Positions 8,705 through 20,528 of a stretch of DNA of 64,000 nt are shown here, one piece after another. Position 1 is the stretch's first letter; every line of letters starts with the position of its first letter. Location: contig NZ_MJAO01000009.1 in assembly GCF_001902635.1 (NCBI RefSeq), positions 149,688 through 213,687 on the forward strand, read 5' to 3'. The DNA is from Serratia marcescens (GTDB lineage Bacteria; Pseudomonadota; Gammaproteobacteria; Enterobacterales; Enterobacteriaceae). Under the pieces are notes generated by a model, which searched no databases, had not been told where the DNA came from, and saw nothing but the letters and a program-made list of their open reading frames with translations. Made by a program: the position numbers and the translations under genes.

Positions 8705-8720
8705 CTGTGAGTATATACAG
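8705..8720. promoter_or_regulatory. LexA box 2 (distal) of lexA
   Basis: The minus strand reads CTGTATATACTCACAG, which is the SOS box sequence of the E. coli lexA promoter. It is separated from the proximal box by five bases, giving the tandem operator typical of lexA. Confidence 0.95.
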
Positions 8721-8777
8721 GTAAGCGCGGATTGGAAACCGAAGAATAAATAAAAATCAGTCAGTAGGCGCTTTGCG

Positions 8778-9146
8778 TCAGCCAAAATGCTGCCATAAGA
8801 CCGTTCCCCAAACGAACAGCGCCAACACGATCGCCAGCGACACCGCCGCCGATCCCATGTCCTTGGCCCGGCCGGAAAGCTCGTGATGTTCGCTGCCGAT
8901 GCGATCCACCACCGCCTCGATCGCGCTGTTCAGGATCTCGACGATCATCACCAGCGCTACCGATCCGATCAATAAAATGCGCGCTATCGCACCCACATCC
9001 AGCCAGACAGCCAGTATGATAGCCAGGATGGTCGCCACCAGTTCCTGGCGGAACGCCGCCTCGTGCTGCCAGGCGGCGGAAAGCCCTTTATAGGAATAGC
9101 CGGCGGCTTTGATGATGCGGGTTAGGCCGGTTGCTTGGTTTGCCAT
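8778..9146 (-). CDS. dgkA: Diacylglycerol kinase
   Basis: This small integral membrane kinase recycles diacylglycerol from membrane-derived oligosaccharide synthesis to phosphatidic acid using ATP. The 122 residues contain three membrane helices. The family signature EILNSAIEAVVDRIGSEHHELSGRAKDMGSAAV holds the catalytic and metal-binding glutamates. The length is the same as in E. coli. It diverges from plsB, so two phospholipid genes share a 148-base control region; lexA lies downstream on the same strand, as in E. coli. Confidence 0.96.
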   Translation of the reverse strand: MANQATGLTRIIKAAGYSYKGLSAAWQHEAAFRQELVATILAIILAVWLDVGAIARILLIGSVALVMIVEILNSAIEAVVDRIGSEHHELSGRAKDMGSAAVSLAIVLALFVWGTVLWQHFG

Positions 9147-9294
9147 GTTTTCGTGCCTTTCTCAGAGGTCGGTCATAATAAAAAGAGTCTAGAACAGTCC
9201 GCGCTGACGGCTCTCGGTTTTCGAACACCACAGATCTGCTACCCGGTTTCTGGTATGCTTGCGGCGCATTGCTAACAAGAGGCTTCACGTTGTT

Positions 9295-11760
9295 ATGTCA
9301 GGTTGGCGTAAAATTTATTATAAAATATTGAATTTACCACTTAAATTGTTGGTAAGAAGTAAGGTCATCCCTTCAGATCCGGTTACCGAGCTAGGATTGG
9401 ATCCCTCGCGGCCGATTTTGTATGTTTTGCCTTACAATTCCAAGGCGGATTTGCTGACGCTGCGCACCCAGTGCCTGGCGCAGGATCTGCCCGATCCGCT
9501 CAACTCGCTGGAGATCGACGGCACCGTGTTGCCGAGCTACGTGTTCATTCACGACGGCCCGCGCGTGTTCCGCTATTACACCCCGAAAGAAGAGTCGGTA
9601 AAACTGTTTCACGACTATCTGGATCTGCATCGCAGCAATCCGGATCTCGACATTCAGATGCTGCCGGTTTCGGTGATGTTCGGCCGTTCGCCGGGCCGCG
9701 AAGGCCACGGTACGCCGCACCTGCGTCTGTTGAACGGCGTGCAGAAATTCTTCGCCGTGCTGTGGCTTGGCCGCGACAGCTTCGTGCGTTTCTCCAACAC
9801 CGTTTCGCTGCGCCGCATGGCCACCGAACACGGCACAGATAAAACCATCGCGCAGAAACTGGCGCGCGTGGCGCGCATGCACTTCTCGCGCCAGCGTCTG
9901 GCCGCGGTCGGCCCGAGCCTGCCTGCCCGTCAGGATCTGTTCAACAAGCTGCTGGCGTCCAAGGCGATCGAAAAAGCAGTCGAGGACGAAGCGCGCAGCA
10001 AGAAGATCTCTCACGAGAAAGCCCAGCAGAACGCCATCGCGCTGATGGAAGAGATCGCCGCCGACTTCTCCTACGAAACCGTGCGCCTGTCCGATCGCGT
10101 GCTGAGCTGGACCTGGAACCGGCTGTATCAGGGCATCAACGTCACCAACGCCGAACGCGTTCGCCAGCTGGCGCAGGACGGCCACGAGATCGTCTACGTG
10201 CCCTGCCACCGCAGCCACATGGACTACCTGCTGCTGTCCTACGTGCTGTATCACCAGGGCCTGGTGCCGCCGCACATCGCCGCGGGCATCAACCTCAACT
10301 TCTGGCCGGCCGGCCCGATCTTCCGCCGTTTGGGCGCGTTCTTCATCCGTCGCACCTTCAAGGGCAACAAGCTGTACTCGACGGTGTTCCGCGAATACCT
10401 CGGCGAGCTGTTCACCCGCGGTTACTCGGTGGAGTACTTCGTGGAAGGCGGCCGTTCCCGCACCGGGCGTCTGCTGGAGCCGAAGACCGGCACCCTGTCG
10501 ATGACCATCCAGGCGATGCTGCGCGGCGGCGCCCGTCCTATCACGCTGGTGCCGATCTACATCGGTTACGAGCACGTGATGGAAGTGGGCACCTACGCCA
10601 AAGAGCTGCGCGGCGCCACCAAGGAAAAAGAGAGCCTGCCGCAGATGCTGCGCGGCCTGCGCAAGCTGCGCAACCTGGGCCAGGGTTACGTCAACTTTGG
10701 CGAGCCGCTGCCGTTGACCGCTTACCTGAACCAGCACGTGCCGCAGTGGCGCGAGTCTATCGATCCTATCGAAGCGCAGCGCCCAAGCTGGCTGACGCCG
10801 ACGGTCAACGATCTGGCCGGCAAGATCATGGTGCGTATCAACAACGCCGCCGCCGCCAACGCCATGAACCTGTGTTCTACCGCGCTGCTGGCCTCGCGCC
10901 AACGCTCGCTGACCCGCGAACAGCTGATCGAACAGCTCGAATGCTATCTGCAGCTGATGCGCAACGCGCCTTACGCGCGTGACGTCACCGTGCCGACGCA
11001 AACGCCGGACGAGCTGCTGGATCACGCGCTGAACATGAACAAGTTCGAGGTGGAGAAGGACAGCATCGGCGACATTATCATCCTGCCGCGCGAGCAGGCG
11101 GTGCTAATGACCTACTACCGCAACAACATCCATCACCTGCTGGTGCTGCCGTCGCTGATCGCCAGCATCGTGATGCATCACCGCCGGGTATCGCGCGCCG
11201 AGCTGCTGCGGCAGATCGGCATGATCTACCCGATGCTGAAAGCAGAACTGTTCCTGCACCACGATAAGGAACAGCTGCCGGAGGTGCTGCGGCCGATGAT
11301 CGACGAACTGATCCGTCAACAGCTGATTTGCGACAAAGGCGACGAGCTGGTGCTGAACCCCGCGCGCATTCGTCCCTTGCAGCTGCTGGCCGCCGGGGTG
11401 CGTGAAACCCTGCAACGCTACGCCATCACCATGTCGATCCTCAGCGCCAACCCGAGCATCAACCGCGGTGCGCTGGAGAAAGAGAGCCGCATCATGGCGC
11501 AGCGCCTGTCAGTGCTGCACGGCATCAACGCGCCGGAGTTCTTCGACAAGGCGGTGTTCTCCACCCTGGTGGCGACGCTGCGCGAAGAAGGCTATATCAA
11601 CGACAGCGGCGACGCGATCCGCGAGCACACCCTCGAGGTGTACAACATGCTGAGCGATCTGATCACACCGGAAATCAAGCTGACCATCGAAAGCGTCAAC
11701 ATGCCGGCGGAGACCAACGCCCTGCCGCAAGCCGATGTGGAAGAAGAGAAAGACGAGTGA
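9295..11760 (+). CDS. plsB: Glycerol-3-phosphate 1-O-acyltransferase
   Basis: PlsB performs the first step of phospholipid synthesis at the inner membrane, acylating sn-glycerol-3-phosphate from acyl-ACP or acyl-CoA. The 821-residue protein carries the catalytic HX4D box in [10 protein letters not shown] (about residues 306-311), the glycerol-phosphate binding block [11 protein letters not shown], and downstream [12 protein letters not shown]. The start [15 protein letters not shown] matches E. coli PlsB (807 residues); an in-frame start at 9259 adds 12 unmatched residues. The 14 extra residues relative to E. coli lie mainly at the acidic C-terminus (ADVEEEKDE). Confidence 0.97.
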   Translation: MSGWRKIYYKILNLPLKLLVRSKVIPSDPVTELGLDPSRPILYVLPYNSKADLLTLRTQCLAQDLPDPLNSLEIDGTVLPSYVFIHDGPRVFRYYTPKEESVKLFHDYLDLHRSNPDLDIQMLPVSVMFGRSPGREGHGTPHLRLLNGVQKFFAVLWLGRDSFVRFSNTVSLRRMATEHGTDKTIAQKLARVARMHFSRQRLAAVGPSLPARQDLFNKLLASKAIEKAVEDEARSKKISHEKAQQNAIALMEEIAADFSYETVRLSDRVLSWTWNRLYQGINVTNAERVRQLAQDGHEIVYVPCHRSHMDYLLLSYVLYHQGLVPPHIAAGINLNFWPAGPIFRRLGAFFIRRTFKGNKLYSTVFREYLGELFTRGYSVEYFVEGGRSRTGRLLEPKTGTLSMTIQAMLRGGARPITLVPIYIGYEHVMEVGTYAKELRGATKEKESLPQMLRGLRKLRNLGQGYVNFGEPLPLTAYLNQHVPQWRESIDPIEAQRPSWLTPTVNDLAGKIMVRINNAAAANAMNLCSTALLASRQRSLTREQLIEQLECYLQLMRNAPYARDVTVPTQTPDELLDHALNMNKFEVEKDSIGDIIILPREQAVLMTYYRNNIHHLLVLPSLIASIVMHHRRVSRAELLRQIGMIYPMLKAELFLHHDKEQLPEVLRPMIDELIRQQLICDKGDELVLNPARIRPLQLLAAGVRETLQRYAITMSILSANPSINRGALEKESRIMAQRLSVLHGINAPEFFDKAVFSTLVATLREEGYINDSGDAIREHTLEVYNMLSDLITPEIKLTIESVNMPAETNALPQADVEEEKDE

Positions 11761-11782
11761 TTTCGCCCGAAGCGGAAAAACG

Positions 11783-11809
11783 AAAGGCACCCCAAGGGGT
11801 GCCTTTTTT
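11783..11809 (+). terminator. Terminator after plsB
   Basis: AAAGGCACCCC and GGGGTGCC form a stem followed by TTTTTT. It begins 22 bases after the plsB stop. The opposite strand has only three U residues, so termination of ubiA here would be weaker. Confidence 0.88.
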
Positions 11810-11826
11810 CTTGCTTTATCCAGACG

Positions 11827-12699
11827 TTACGCCGGCAGATAACTCAGCGCAATGCCGATAAACACCACCAGCCCGACGTAGTTGTTTTGCATAAAGGCCT
11901 TGAAACAGGCTTCGCGCTCGCGGCCGGCGATCTGCTTCTGCTGGTGAATAAACAGCGCGCCCGCCAGCAGCAGCGACCAGTAGAACGCTCCGCCGAGCTG
12001 CGCCAGATAACCGACCCACACCAGCAGCAGCAGCGTGGCGAACTGCAACAGCCCGACGATCAGCTTGTCGTAGCGGCCGAACAGGATTGCGGTGGACTTG
12101 ATGCCGATCTTCAGGTCATCGTCGCGGTCGACCATCGCATACAGCGTGTCATAAGCCACCGTCCAACAGATATTGGCCAGCAGCAGCAGCCAGCAGCTGA
12201 GCGGCAGCGATTCGCTGACCGCCGCATAGCCCATCGGGATGCCCCAGCCGAACGCGGCGCCCAGCACGAACTGCGGCAGGTTGGTCACCCGTTTCATAAA
12301 CGGATAAACCCAAGCCAGCGCCAGCGCCGCCAGCGACAGCCAGATGGTCATCGCATTCAGCGTCAGCACCAGAGCGAACGAGATCAGCACCAGCACCACG
12401 AACAGCACCTTGGCCTCTTTCTCGCTCACCCGGCCGCTCGGCATCGGTCGCCCGGCGGTACGTTTCACATAGCCGTCTACCGCGCGGTCGGCGTAATCGT
12501 TCACTACGCAGCCGGCGGCACGCATCAGATAAACGCCGAGCGCGAATACCAGCAGAATCGACAGCGGCGGCACGCCTTTTCCGGCCAGCCACAGCGCCCA
12601 CAGCGTCGGCCACAGCAGCAGCAAGGTGCCTATCGGTTTATCAATGCGCATCAAATGGCTGTAAGCCCGCCATTTACTTTGAGTCACGCTTCCCTCCAA
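11827..12699 (-). CDS. ubiA: 4-hydroxybenzoate octaprenyltransferase
   Basis: This membrane prenyltransferase attaches the polyprenyl tail to 4-hydroxybenzoate in ubiquinone synthesis. The 290 residues match the E. coli length and hold about eight membrane helices. The two Mg2+-prenyl-diphosphate motifs are present: NDYADRAVD in the first half and [13 protein letters not shown] in the second. It follows ubiC on the same strand with a 17-base gap, so the enzymes making and using 4-hydroxybenzoate are co-transcribed. Confidence 0.97.
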   Translation of the reverse strand: MEGSVTQSKWRAYSHLMRIDKPIGTLLLLWPTLWALWLAGKGVPPLSILLVFALGVYLMRAAGCVVNDYADRAVDGYVKRTAGRPMPSGRVSEKEAKVLFVVLVLISFALVLTLNAMTIWLSLAALALAWVYPFMKRVTNLPQFVLGAAFGWGIPMGYAAVSESLPLSCWLLLLANICWTVAYDTLYAMVDRDDDLKIGIKSTAILFGRYDKLIVGLLQFATLLLLVWVGYLAQLGGAFYWSLLLAGALFIHQQKQIAGREREACFKAFMQNNYVGLVVFIGIALSYLPA

Positions 12700-12716
12700 G
12701 ATCTTGTTCTCCTCTC

Positions 12717-13232
12717 TTATGCGGGAACCGCTGAATACAGCGGTGAAGCCGGTAAAAACAGTTCGGTCAGCAACAGCGGTTTGCCCGCCAGCCGCAAACG
12801 AGAACGGCGCGCCCAGAGCGCGTCCTGCCGGCCGATATGAATATAGTCGCGGGTCAGATCGCCACTGCTGAACAGATAACGGCCCAACGGCAGCGTGCCC
12901 AGATCCACCAGCGCCTGGTCGGGGCCGGTCAACGTATTTTCCGGGATCACCGTGCGCCCCAGCAGCCAGGGCTGGTCGTCGCCCAGCAGCACCACTTCGC
13001 GCAGCCAGTAGCGCGGGCTGTCGGGCAGATGGTTCGCCTCATCCCCCAGCGCCTCACGCGTGACGAAGCATTCACGCTGCGGTTCGACGCGCACCTGGGC
13101 GCAATGGCGTTCAAATCGGCGGGTCATGGAGCCTAACTCCATCAGCCAGTCGCTGACGGCGGCGGGCGCCGGAGGATCCTGTTCGGATAGCCACTCCAGC
13201 GGCGGCAGGATGGAATCCCTGATGCCAGACAT
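12717..13232 (-). CDS. ubiC: Chorismate pyruvate-lyase
   Basis: UbiC converts chorismate to 4-hydroxybenzoate and pyruvate, the committed step of ubiquinone synthesis in the cytosol. The 171-residue protein shows the family blocks [37 protein letters not shown] (with the active-site arginine), and [16 protein letters not shown] near the end with [22 protein letters not shown]. It is slightly longer than the 165 residues of E. coli UbiC. It is the first gene of ubiCA. Confidence 0.94.
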   Translation of the reverse strand: MSGIRDSILPPLEWLSEQDPPAPAAVSDWLMELGSMTRRFERHCAQVRVEPQRECFVTREALGDEANHLPDSPRYWLREVVLLGDDQPWLLGRTVIPENTLTGPDQALVDLGTLPLGRYLFSSGDLTRDYIHIGRQDALWARRSRLRLAGKPLLLTELFLPASPLYSAVPA

Positions 13233-13624
13233 TGCTTTACTCCTCGCCTGAGCCGCGGCCGGTACGGCGCGCCAGACGATACAAACTGTTAACAGGCCCC
13301 CATTGTAGCGCAGAAATGCGAAAGCGGCAGGCTGATTCGTGGCGAAAACGGCGGGCGCACCCGCCGGAAAAACCGGGCTTCTGTCATCTTTTTGCCATCC
13401 GCGTTCTCTATCTTCGTTCTCCGACGCGATGACGATTCTGTGATCGCCTGCAAAGTTTCATCTTTGCTGCGTTGTTTTATCTACGCGCGTAGATACCCTG
13501 ACACAGCAGCGTTGAATCGCCATGCGTCCGACATGATTCGTCGGCACACCTTTGTTGCCGGCACCAGGGAAACCATCTTTAACCGCGTCCGCCAAGGCGC
13601 AGAACAAAAGAGGATAGCACTGCC
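13233..13624. other. Intergenic control region between ubiC and the nucleoside operon
   Basis: This 392-base gap holds no convincing gene. The left part should contain the ubiC promoter (minus strand). The right part holds the 18-bp palindrome at 13478-13495 and a smaller inverted repeat (CAAAG...CTTTG, about 13450-13466). A purine-rich ribosome site (AGAGGA) lies just before the permease start. Confidence 0.6.
13478..13495. promoter_or_regulatory. Candidate operator for the adjacent LacI-family regulator
   Basis: TATCTACGCGCGTAGATA is a perfect 18-bp palindrome with a central CG step, the usual form of LacI/GalR-family operators. It lies 130 bases before the permease gene whose operon includes a LacI-type regulator. 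The assignment is inference from position and form. Confidence 0.55.
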
Positions 13625-15007
13625 ATGAGCGAAACAACGCTTGCCACTCCACAAACCGCCGACACCGCGCTGGCGGCCGATGAACGCCTGGCAACCAAAG
13701 AGGGGCGCAGCCAATTTTGGCGTGCCACCTTCTCCTGCTGGCTCGGCACCGCCATGGAATACGTCGACTTTGCGCTATACGGCCTGGCGGCCGGCATGGT
13801 GTTCGGCGACGTATTCTTCCCCGAAGCCACGCCGCTGGTCGCTCTGCTGGCCAGCTTCGCCACCTACTCCGTCGGCTTCGTCGCGCGGCCGATAGGTGCG
13901 CTGGTGTTCGGCTGGATCGGCGATCGCAAAGGCCGCCGCGTGGTGCTGATCACCACCGTGGCGCTGATGGGCATTTCCACCACGCTGATCGGCCTGATCC
14001 CGTCCTATGCGCAAATCGGCGTCTGGGCGCCCACCTGCCTGGTGATTCTGCGCTTCGCGCAGGGGTTCGGCGCCGGCGCCGAGCTGTCCGGCGGCGCGGT
14101 GATGCTGGCGGAATACGCGCCGGCCAAACGGCGCGGACTGGTGGCGTCGATCATCGCCATCGGCTCCAACAGCGGCACCCTGCTAGCGTCGCTGGTGTGG
14201 CTGCTGGTACTGCAACTCGACAAGGAAGACCTGATGAGCTGGGGTTGGCGCATTCCGTTCCTCGCCAGCATTCTGATCGCCGGGGTAGCGTTGTACCTGC
14301 GCCGCCACGTGCGGGAAACGCCGGTTTTCGAACGCGAGCTGCAGCAAAACCACCAACGCATGCTGGACGCCGCCAGCGCCGTGCCGGACTCGCGCAGCTA
14401 CCTGCAACGCACCAAGGCGTTCTGGGTGATGCTCGGCCTGCGCATCGGCGAAAACGGCCCGTCTTATCTGTGCCAGGGCTTTATCGTCGGCTACGTCGCC
14501 AAGGTGCTGATGGTCGACAAATCGGTGCCGGCGCTGGCGGTGCTGATCGCCTCGCTGTGCGGTTTTTTGGTGATCCCGTTGGCCGGCTGGCTGTCGGATC
14601 GCTTCGGCCGTCGCGTCACCTACCGGTGGTTCTGCCTGCTGCTGGTGCTGTATGCCTTCCCGGCGTTCTGGCTGCTCGACAGCCGTGAGCCGGCGATCGT
14701 CATCTCGGTGATCGTGGTCGGCATGTGCATCGCGTCGCTGGGGATCTTCGGCGTGCAGGCGGCCTACGGCGTCGAGTTGTTCGGCGTGAAGAACCGCTAC
14801 TCCAAGATGGCGTTCGCCAAGGAGCTCGGCTCGATCCTCTCCGGCGGCACCGCACCGCTGATCGCCACCGCGCTGCTGTCCGGTTTCGGTCACTGGTGGC
14901 CTGTCGCCTGCTATTTTGTTGTAATGGCGGCCATTGGCTTAATCACCACCTTCTTTGCTCCCGAAACCCGCGGCCGCGATCTCAACCTGCCGCAGGATGC
15001 CGCATAG
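13625..15007 (+). CDS. MFS transporter, metabolite:H+ symporter (MHS) type
   Basis: This 460-residue inner-membrane permease has 12 predicted helices. The MHS family traits are visible: the start FWRATFSCWLGTAMEYVDFALYGLAAGMVF, the loop 2-3 motif GWIGDRKGRR near residue 100, and a second copy GWLSDRFGRR after the sixth helix. MHS members carry organic acids, shikimate, proline-betaine or similar solutes by proton symport. It is the first gene of a three-gene operon with a LacI regulator (24 bases downstream) and a nucleoside hydrolase, so a nucleoside or nucleoside-like substrate is a reasonable inference. Confidence 0.85.
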   Translation: MSETTLATPQTADTALAADERLATKEGRSQFWRATFSCWLGTAMEYVDFALYGLAAGMVFGDVFFPEATPLVALLASFATYSVGFVARPIGALVFGWIGDRKGRRVVLITTVALMGISTTLIGLIPSYAQIGVWAPTCLVILRFAQGFGAGAELSGGAVMLAEYAPAKRRGLVASIIAIGSNSGTLLASLVWLLVLQLDKEDLMSWGWRIPFLASILIAGVALYLRRHVRETPVFERELQQNHQRMLDAASAVPDSRSYLQRTKAFWVMLGLRIGENGPSYLCQGFIVGYVAKVLMVDKSVPALAVLIASLCGFLVIPLAGWLSDRFGRRVTYRWFCLLLVLYAFPAFWLLDSREPAIVISVIVVGMCIASLGIFGVQAAYGVELFGVKNRYSKMAFAKELGSILSGGTAPLIATALLSGFGHWWPVACYFVVMAAIGLITTFFAPETRGRDLNLPQDAA

Positions 15008-15031
15008 CGAGAAGGCGAACAGGACCCCAAT

Positions 15032-16033
15032 TTGGATAATCACTCCGCGCGACGCGTTACCCGCGCCGACGTAGCCCGCGTTGCGGGCACCTCCGTCGCC
15101 GTGGTCAGTTATGTGATCAACAACGGCCCGCGTCCGGTGGCGGAAGCCACCCGGCTGCGCGTGCTGGCGGCGATCGAGCAGACTGGCTACCGGCCGAACG
15201 ACATCGCGCGGGCGCTGGCCTCCGGCAGCACGCAAACCTACGGGCTGGTGGTGCCGGATATTTCCAACCCGTTCTTCGCCACCCTGGCGCGGGCGCTGCA
15301 GCAAGAGGCCTTCAGCCGCGGCCGCGTGCTGCTGCTGGGCGACGCCGGCGACGACCGGCAGCGCGAATATGAGTTGATCAACAACCTGTTGCGCCGCCAG
15401 GTCGACGGCCTGCTGTACACCAGCGTCGATCGCCATCCGTGGTTCGATCTGATCCGCGCTTCCGGCACCCCCTGCGTGATGATAGACACTATCGACAGCC
15501 AGGCCGGCGTCTGCGCCATTCGCGTCGACGAGCGCGACGCCGCCTGCCAGGCGACCCGCCACCTGCTGCAACACGGCTATCGCGACATCGGCATTTTTAT
15601 CGGCCCGCTGACCATGCTCAACGCGCAGGATCGCCTGAACGGCTGGCGCGATGCGCTGCTTGAAGCCGGCATCGCGCCGCGCGACGAGTGGATTTTCGAG
15701 GCACCCTACACCCGCCACGGGGGCTATCAGGCCACGCAGCGCCTGGTGCAAGGCCCACGCCCGCGCGCCGTTTTCACCTCCAACGAGCAGCAGGCGCTCG
15801 GCTGCCTGTCCGCGCTGGCGGAGCATGGGCTGCGCGCGCCGGACGATCTGGCGCTGATCTGTTTTAACGGCACGCAGCAATCCGAGTTCAGCGTGCCGCC
15901 GCTCAGCGCGGTCGAGCAGCCGATCGACGCCATGGCCAAGCGGGCCATCGCCATGCTGGCCGCCGGTGCCGCGCCCGCCGAGCTGCATGAATTCGCTTTT
16001 CAACTGCGCATCCGCCGCTCGTGCGGCTGTTAG
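15032..16033 (+). CDS. LacI-family transcriptional regulator
   Basis: The 333-residue protein starts with the LacI helix-turn-helix (VTRADVARVAGTSVAVVSYVINNG, residues 9-32) and hinge helix (YRPNDIARALASGST). The periplasmic-binding-protein-like effector domain begins YGLVVPDISNPFFATLARALQ. The start is a TTG at 15032 preceded by CAGGA at good spacing. It is co-transcribed with the MFS permease and a nucleoside hydrolase, so its effector is likely a nucleoside, base or ribose derivative. Its probable operator is the palindrome at 13478-13495. Confidence 0.88.
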   Translation: MDNHSARRVTRADVARVAGTSVAVVSYVINNGPRPVAEATRLRVLAAIEQTGYRPNDIARALASGSTQTYGLVVPDISNPFFATLARALQQEAFSRGRVLLLGDAGDDRQREYELINNLLRRQVDGLLYTSVDRHPWFDLIRASGTPCVMIDTIDSQAGVCAIRVDERDAACQATRHLLQHGYRDIGIFIGPLTMLNAQDRLNGWRDALLEAGIAPRDEWIFEAPYTRHGGYQATQRLVQGPRPRAVFTSNEQQALGCLSALAEHGLRAPDDLALICFNGTQQSEFSVPPLSAVEQPIDAMAKRAIAMLAAGAAPAELHEFAFQLRIRRSCGC

Positions 16034-16054
16034 CGGTTTTTCAGGACACCCTAT

Positions 16055-17038
16055 ATGCGTTTGATCATTGATTGCGATCCCGGCAACGGCGTTCCCGGCG
16101 CCAACGTCGACGACGGCCTGGCGCTGGCGTTGGCGCTGGCGGCCAAACCGCAGCTGCAGCTGGAACTGATTAGCATCGTGGCCGGCAATACGCCGCGTGA
16201 AGTGGGCTTTGCCGTCGCCACCGAGCTGCTGGCGCAGAGCGGCTATCAGGTGCCTGTTGCCCTCGGTGCGGCGCGCGCCCTGAGCGAGCCGCCGGAACCG
16301 TGGCGCGCTCATCTGGACCGCCCGATCGCCGATCCGAAGTTGGCGGCGCTGTGGTGTGACTTGCCCGCGCCCTCGCAGGCCACCGCACCCACACCGGACG
16401 CGGCCATCGCCATCGGCGAATTGATCTGCTGGCATCCCGGCGAGATCACGCTGGCGGCGATCGGCCCGCTGACCAACGTCGCGCACGCCATGCAGCTTTA
16501 CCCGCAGATGGCGCAGGCGGTGAAGGAGATCGTCATCATGGGCGGCGTGTTCAACGTCGAGGGATACATCAAGGACACCAATTTCGGTCTGGATCCGGAA
16601 GCGGCGCGCCTGGTGTTGAATAGCGGCGCTAACATCACGCTGGCACCGCTGGATGTCACCACGCAGACCATGCTGACCCAGGCGGATCTGGCCGCGTTGA
16701 CCCAGCCGGATACCCCGCTGTGTCGCTATTTGCGCACCACCACGCAGCCGTGGATCGACTATTCGCGCCATACGCGGCGCCTGCCGGGCTGCTGGATCCA
16801 TGATGCGCTGGTGATCGCCTGGCTGCTGGCACCGCAGTTGGTCACAACCGATATGTTCTATGTGGATGTGGCGCTGGAAGGGGCGTTGACGCGCGGCAGC
16901 TCGCGCCGCTGGCGGCCGGGCAGCCTGCGCCTGACGGTCGGCATGCCAGAGCCGCAGGGCAAGCCGGTGCGCGTCATGCAGCAGGTGGACAACGCCCGTT
17001 TGCTGGCGTTGATCGGTGCAACGCTGGCTCGCGGATGA
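16055..17038 (+). CDS. Nucleoside hydrolase (inosine/uridine-preferring family)
   Basis: The 327-residue cytosolic enzyme cleaves the N-glycosidic bond of ribonucleosides to free base and ribose. The Ca2+-binding N-terminal motif reads DCDPGNGVPGANVDD (Asp6, Asp8, Asp19, Asp20); it carries about seven residues more between the aspartates than the common DxDPGxDD form. The downstream active-site segments are present: AIGPLTNVA, IVIMGGVFNVEG, DTNFGLDPEAARLVLNS and the histidine-aspartate of CWIHDALVIAW. Substrate preference cannot be told from sequence alone. It closes the permease-regulator-hydrolase operon, 21 bases after the regulator. Confidence 0.88.
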   Translation: MRLIIDCDPGNGVPGANVDDGLALALALAAKPQLQLELISIVAGNTPREVGFAVATELLAQSGYQVPVALGAARALSEPPEPWRAHLDRPIADPKLAALWCDLPAPSQATAPTPDAAIAIGELICWHPGEITLAAIGPLTNVAHAMQLYPQMAQAVKEIVIMGGVFNVEGYIKDTNFGLDPEAARLVLNSGANITLAPLDVTTQTMLTQADLAALTQPDTPLCRYLRTTTQPWIDYSRHTRRLPGCWIHDALVIAWLLAPQLVTTDMFYVDVALEGALTRGSSRRWRPGSLRLTVGMPEPQGKPVRVMQQVDNARLLALIGATLARG

Positions 17039-17061
17039 AAAAAGGTGCGCCGAGGCGCACC
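17038..17061 (-). terminator. Terminator of the malK-lamB-malM transcript
   Basis: On the minus strand GGTGCGCC and GGCGCACC form an 8-bp stem with a short loop followed by TTTTTT, 33 bases after the malM stop. It overlaps the last base of the nucleoside hydrolase stop codon on the other strand, where the hairpin lacks a U-tract. Confidence 0.85.
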
Positions 17062-17093
17062 AATCATCGAGCCAGCATCGGCAGCGTCGGGGG

Positions 17094-17999
17094 TTACCCC
17101 TTGCCTTTTACGCTGCTGATAAACGTTTTACGCGCGGTGGTCGAGCCCAGCTTTTCGGCCTCATTCATCAGCTTCAGCGCCTTGTCGATATCGCCCGCCT
17201 TCACCGCCTGCTTGATGCCGTTATTGAAGTAGCTTTCGGTATCGTTAAGCATCGGCTCCGCCGGTTTCTCCGGCATCGGTGCCGGCGTGGCCACTGCGGC
17301 CGGTGCGGTTGCTCCCACCACCACCGGTGCCACGGTCGGTGCCGGCTGCAACATGCCGATCATCACGTTGCCGGTACCCTGTTCCGCGGTCACCTTGAGC
17401 TTCAGCGTACCGGTCGTCGCGTGGCCGGCGATCGGATCCGGAATATCCGGCACCGCATTGCCCACGCCCTGCGCATAGGCCTTGGCCGGGTTGGTCAGCT
17501 GCGTGGTTTTCGCCAGATCCTGGCGGGTGGTGTACACCAGCAGGTAAATCTGTTTTTGACCGAGCGCCGGCGTCAGTTTCAGCGTGCCTTCGAGGCGATC
17601 GGAGGACATCGCTCCCGGCGGCTGATAAGGGAAATAGCTGCTCGGGTAATACGCCGCCGGGCGCAGGTGCTCGTCCAACACCAGCACGCTCGGCGCATAA
17701 ATCGAATTGTTTTTGGCGAGGCTGCTCAGCGTCACCTCCAGCGAACCGCGATCGGCAGGCAGCGTATAGGCGGCGATCGCCCCCTGAATATCACCCTGAT
17801 TGAGCTGCGGGCTGACATTATCGAGCTTCACCTCTTGCGAAACCGGCGGCTGCAGCGGTTGCCACGGCAGGCTTTGCAACGTGGCGGCGCTGATGGCCGG
17901 CGCGACGGAAACGTTGGCCGGCGTATCGGCGTTGGCCGCCAAAGGCACGCCGACGGTCAGCGCCAATGACAGGCAGAGTGACAGCAGATTCTTTTTCAT
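17094..17999 (-). CDS. malM: Maltose operon periplasmic protein MalM
   Basis: The 301-residue periplasmic protein has a signal peptide (MKKNLLSLCLSLALTVGVPL, cleaved near ANA). Its biochemical role is not settled in the family. The body contains the conserved VSVAPAISAATLQSLPWQPL start, an extended middle of beta-type sequence, a proline/alanine-rich linker (about residues 215-245), and a short helical end (YFNNGIKQAVKAGDIDKALKLMNEAEKLG) resembling a TPR unit. The start at 17999 gives the signal peptide directly after GAGGATATAACG. It follows lamB by 97 bases, a gap holding a GC-rich hairpin (18065-18087). Confidence 0.92.
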   Translation of the reverse strand: MKKNLLSLCLSLALTVGVPLAANADTPANVSVAPAISAATLQSLPWQPLQPPVSQEVKLDNVSPQLNQGDIQGAIAAYTLPADRGSLEVTLSSLAKNNSIYAPSVLVLDEHLRPAAYYPSSYFPYQPPGAMSSDRLEGTLKLTPALGQKQIYLLVYTTRQDLAKTTQLTNPAKAYAQGVGNAVPDIPDPIAGHATTGTLKLKVTAEQGTGNVMIGMLQPAPTVAPVVVGATAPAAVATPAPMPEKPAEPMLNDTESYFNNGIKQAVKAGDIDKALKLMNEAEKLGSTTARKTFISSVKGKG

Positions 18000-18064
18000 C
18001 GTTATATCCTCTTTCAGCGCCACGGCGGATCAGGCAAGAGATCCGGCCGCAGCGAATGCGGTTG

Positions 18065-18087
18065 GGGGAGAGCCTGCGGCCCTCCCC
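18065..18087 (-). other. lamB-malM intercistronic hairpin
   Basis: GGGGAG at 18065-18070 can pair with CTCCCC at 18082-18087. There is no U-tract on the minus strand, so it is more likely an RNA-stabilising structure at the lamB 3' end than a full terminator. Confidence 0.4.
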
Positions 18088-18096
18088 GTCCTGTCG

Positions 18097-20520
<2,424 letters not shown>

Positions 20521-20528
<8 letters not shown>

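Noticed and set aside
9391..11025. A 544-codon minus-strand frame inside plsB
   Set aside because: plsB carries its catalytic motifs on the plus strand; the antisense product is typical high-GC noise.
14939..16801. A 620-codon open frame on the minus strand over the LacI and nucleoside hydrolase genes
   Set aside because: Both plus-strand genes have clear family motifs; the antisense translation is Arg/Gln/Gly-rich and lacks recognisable folds.
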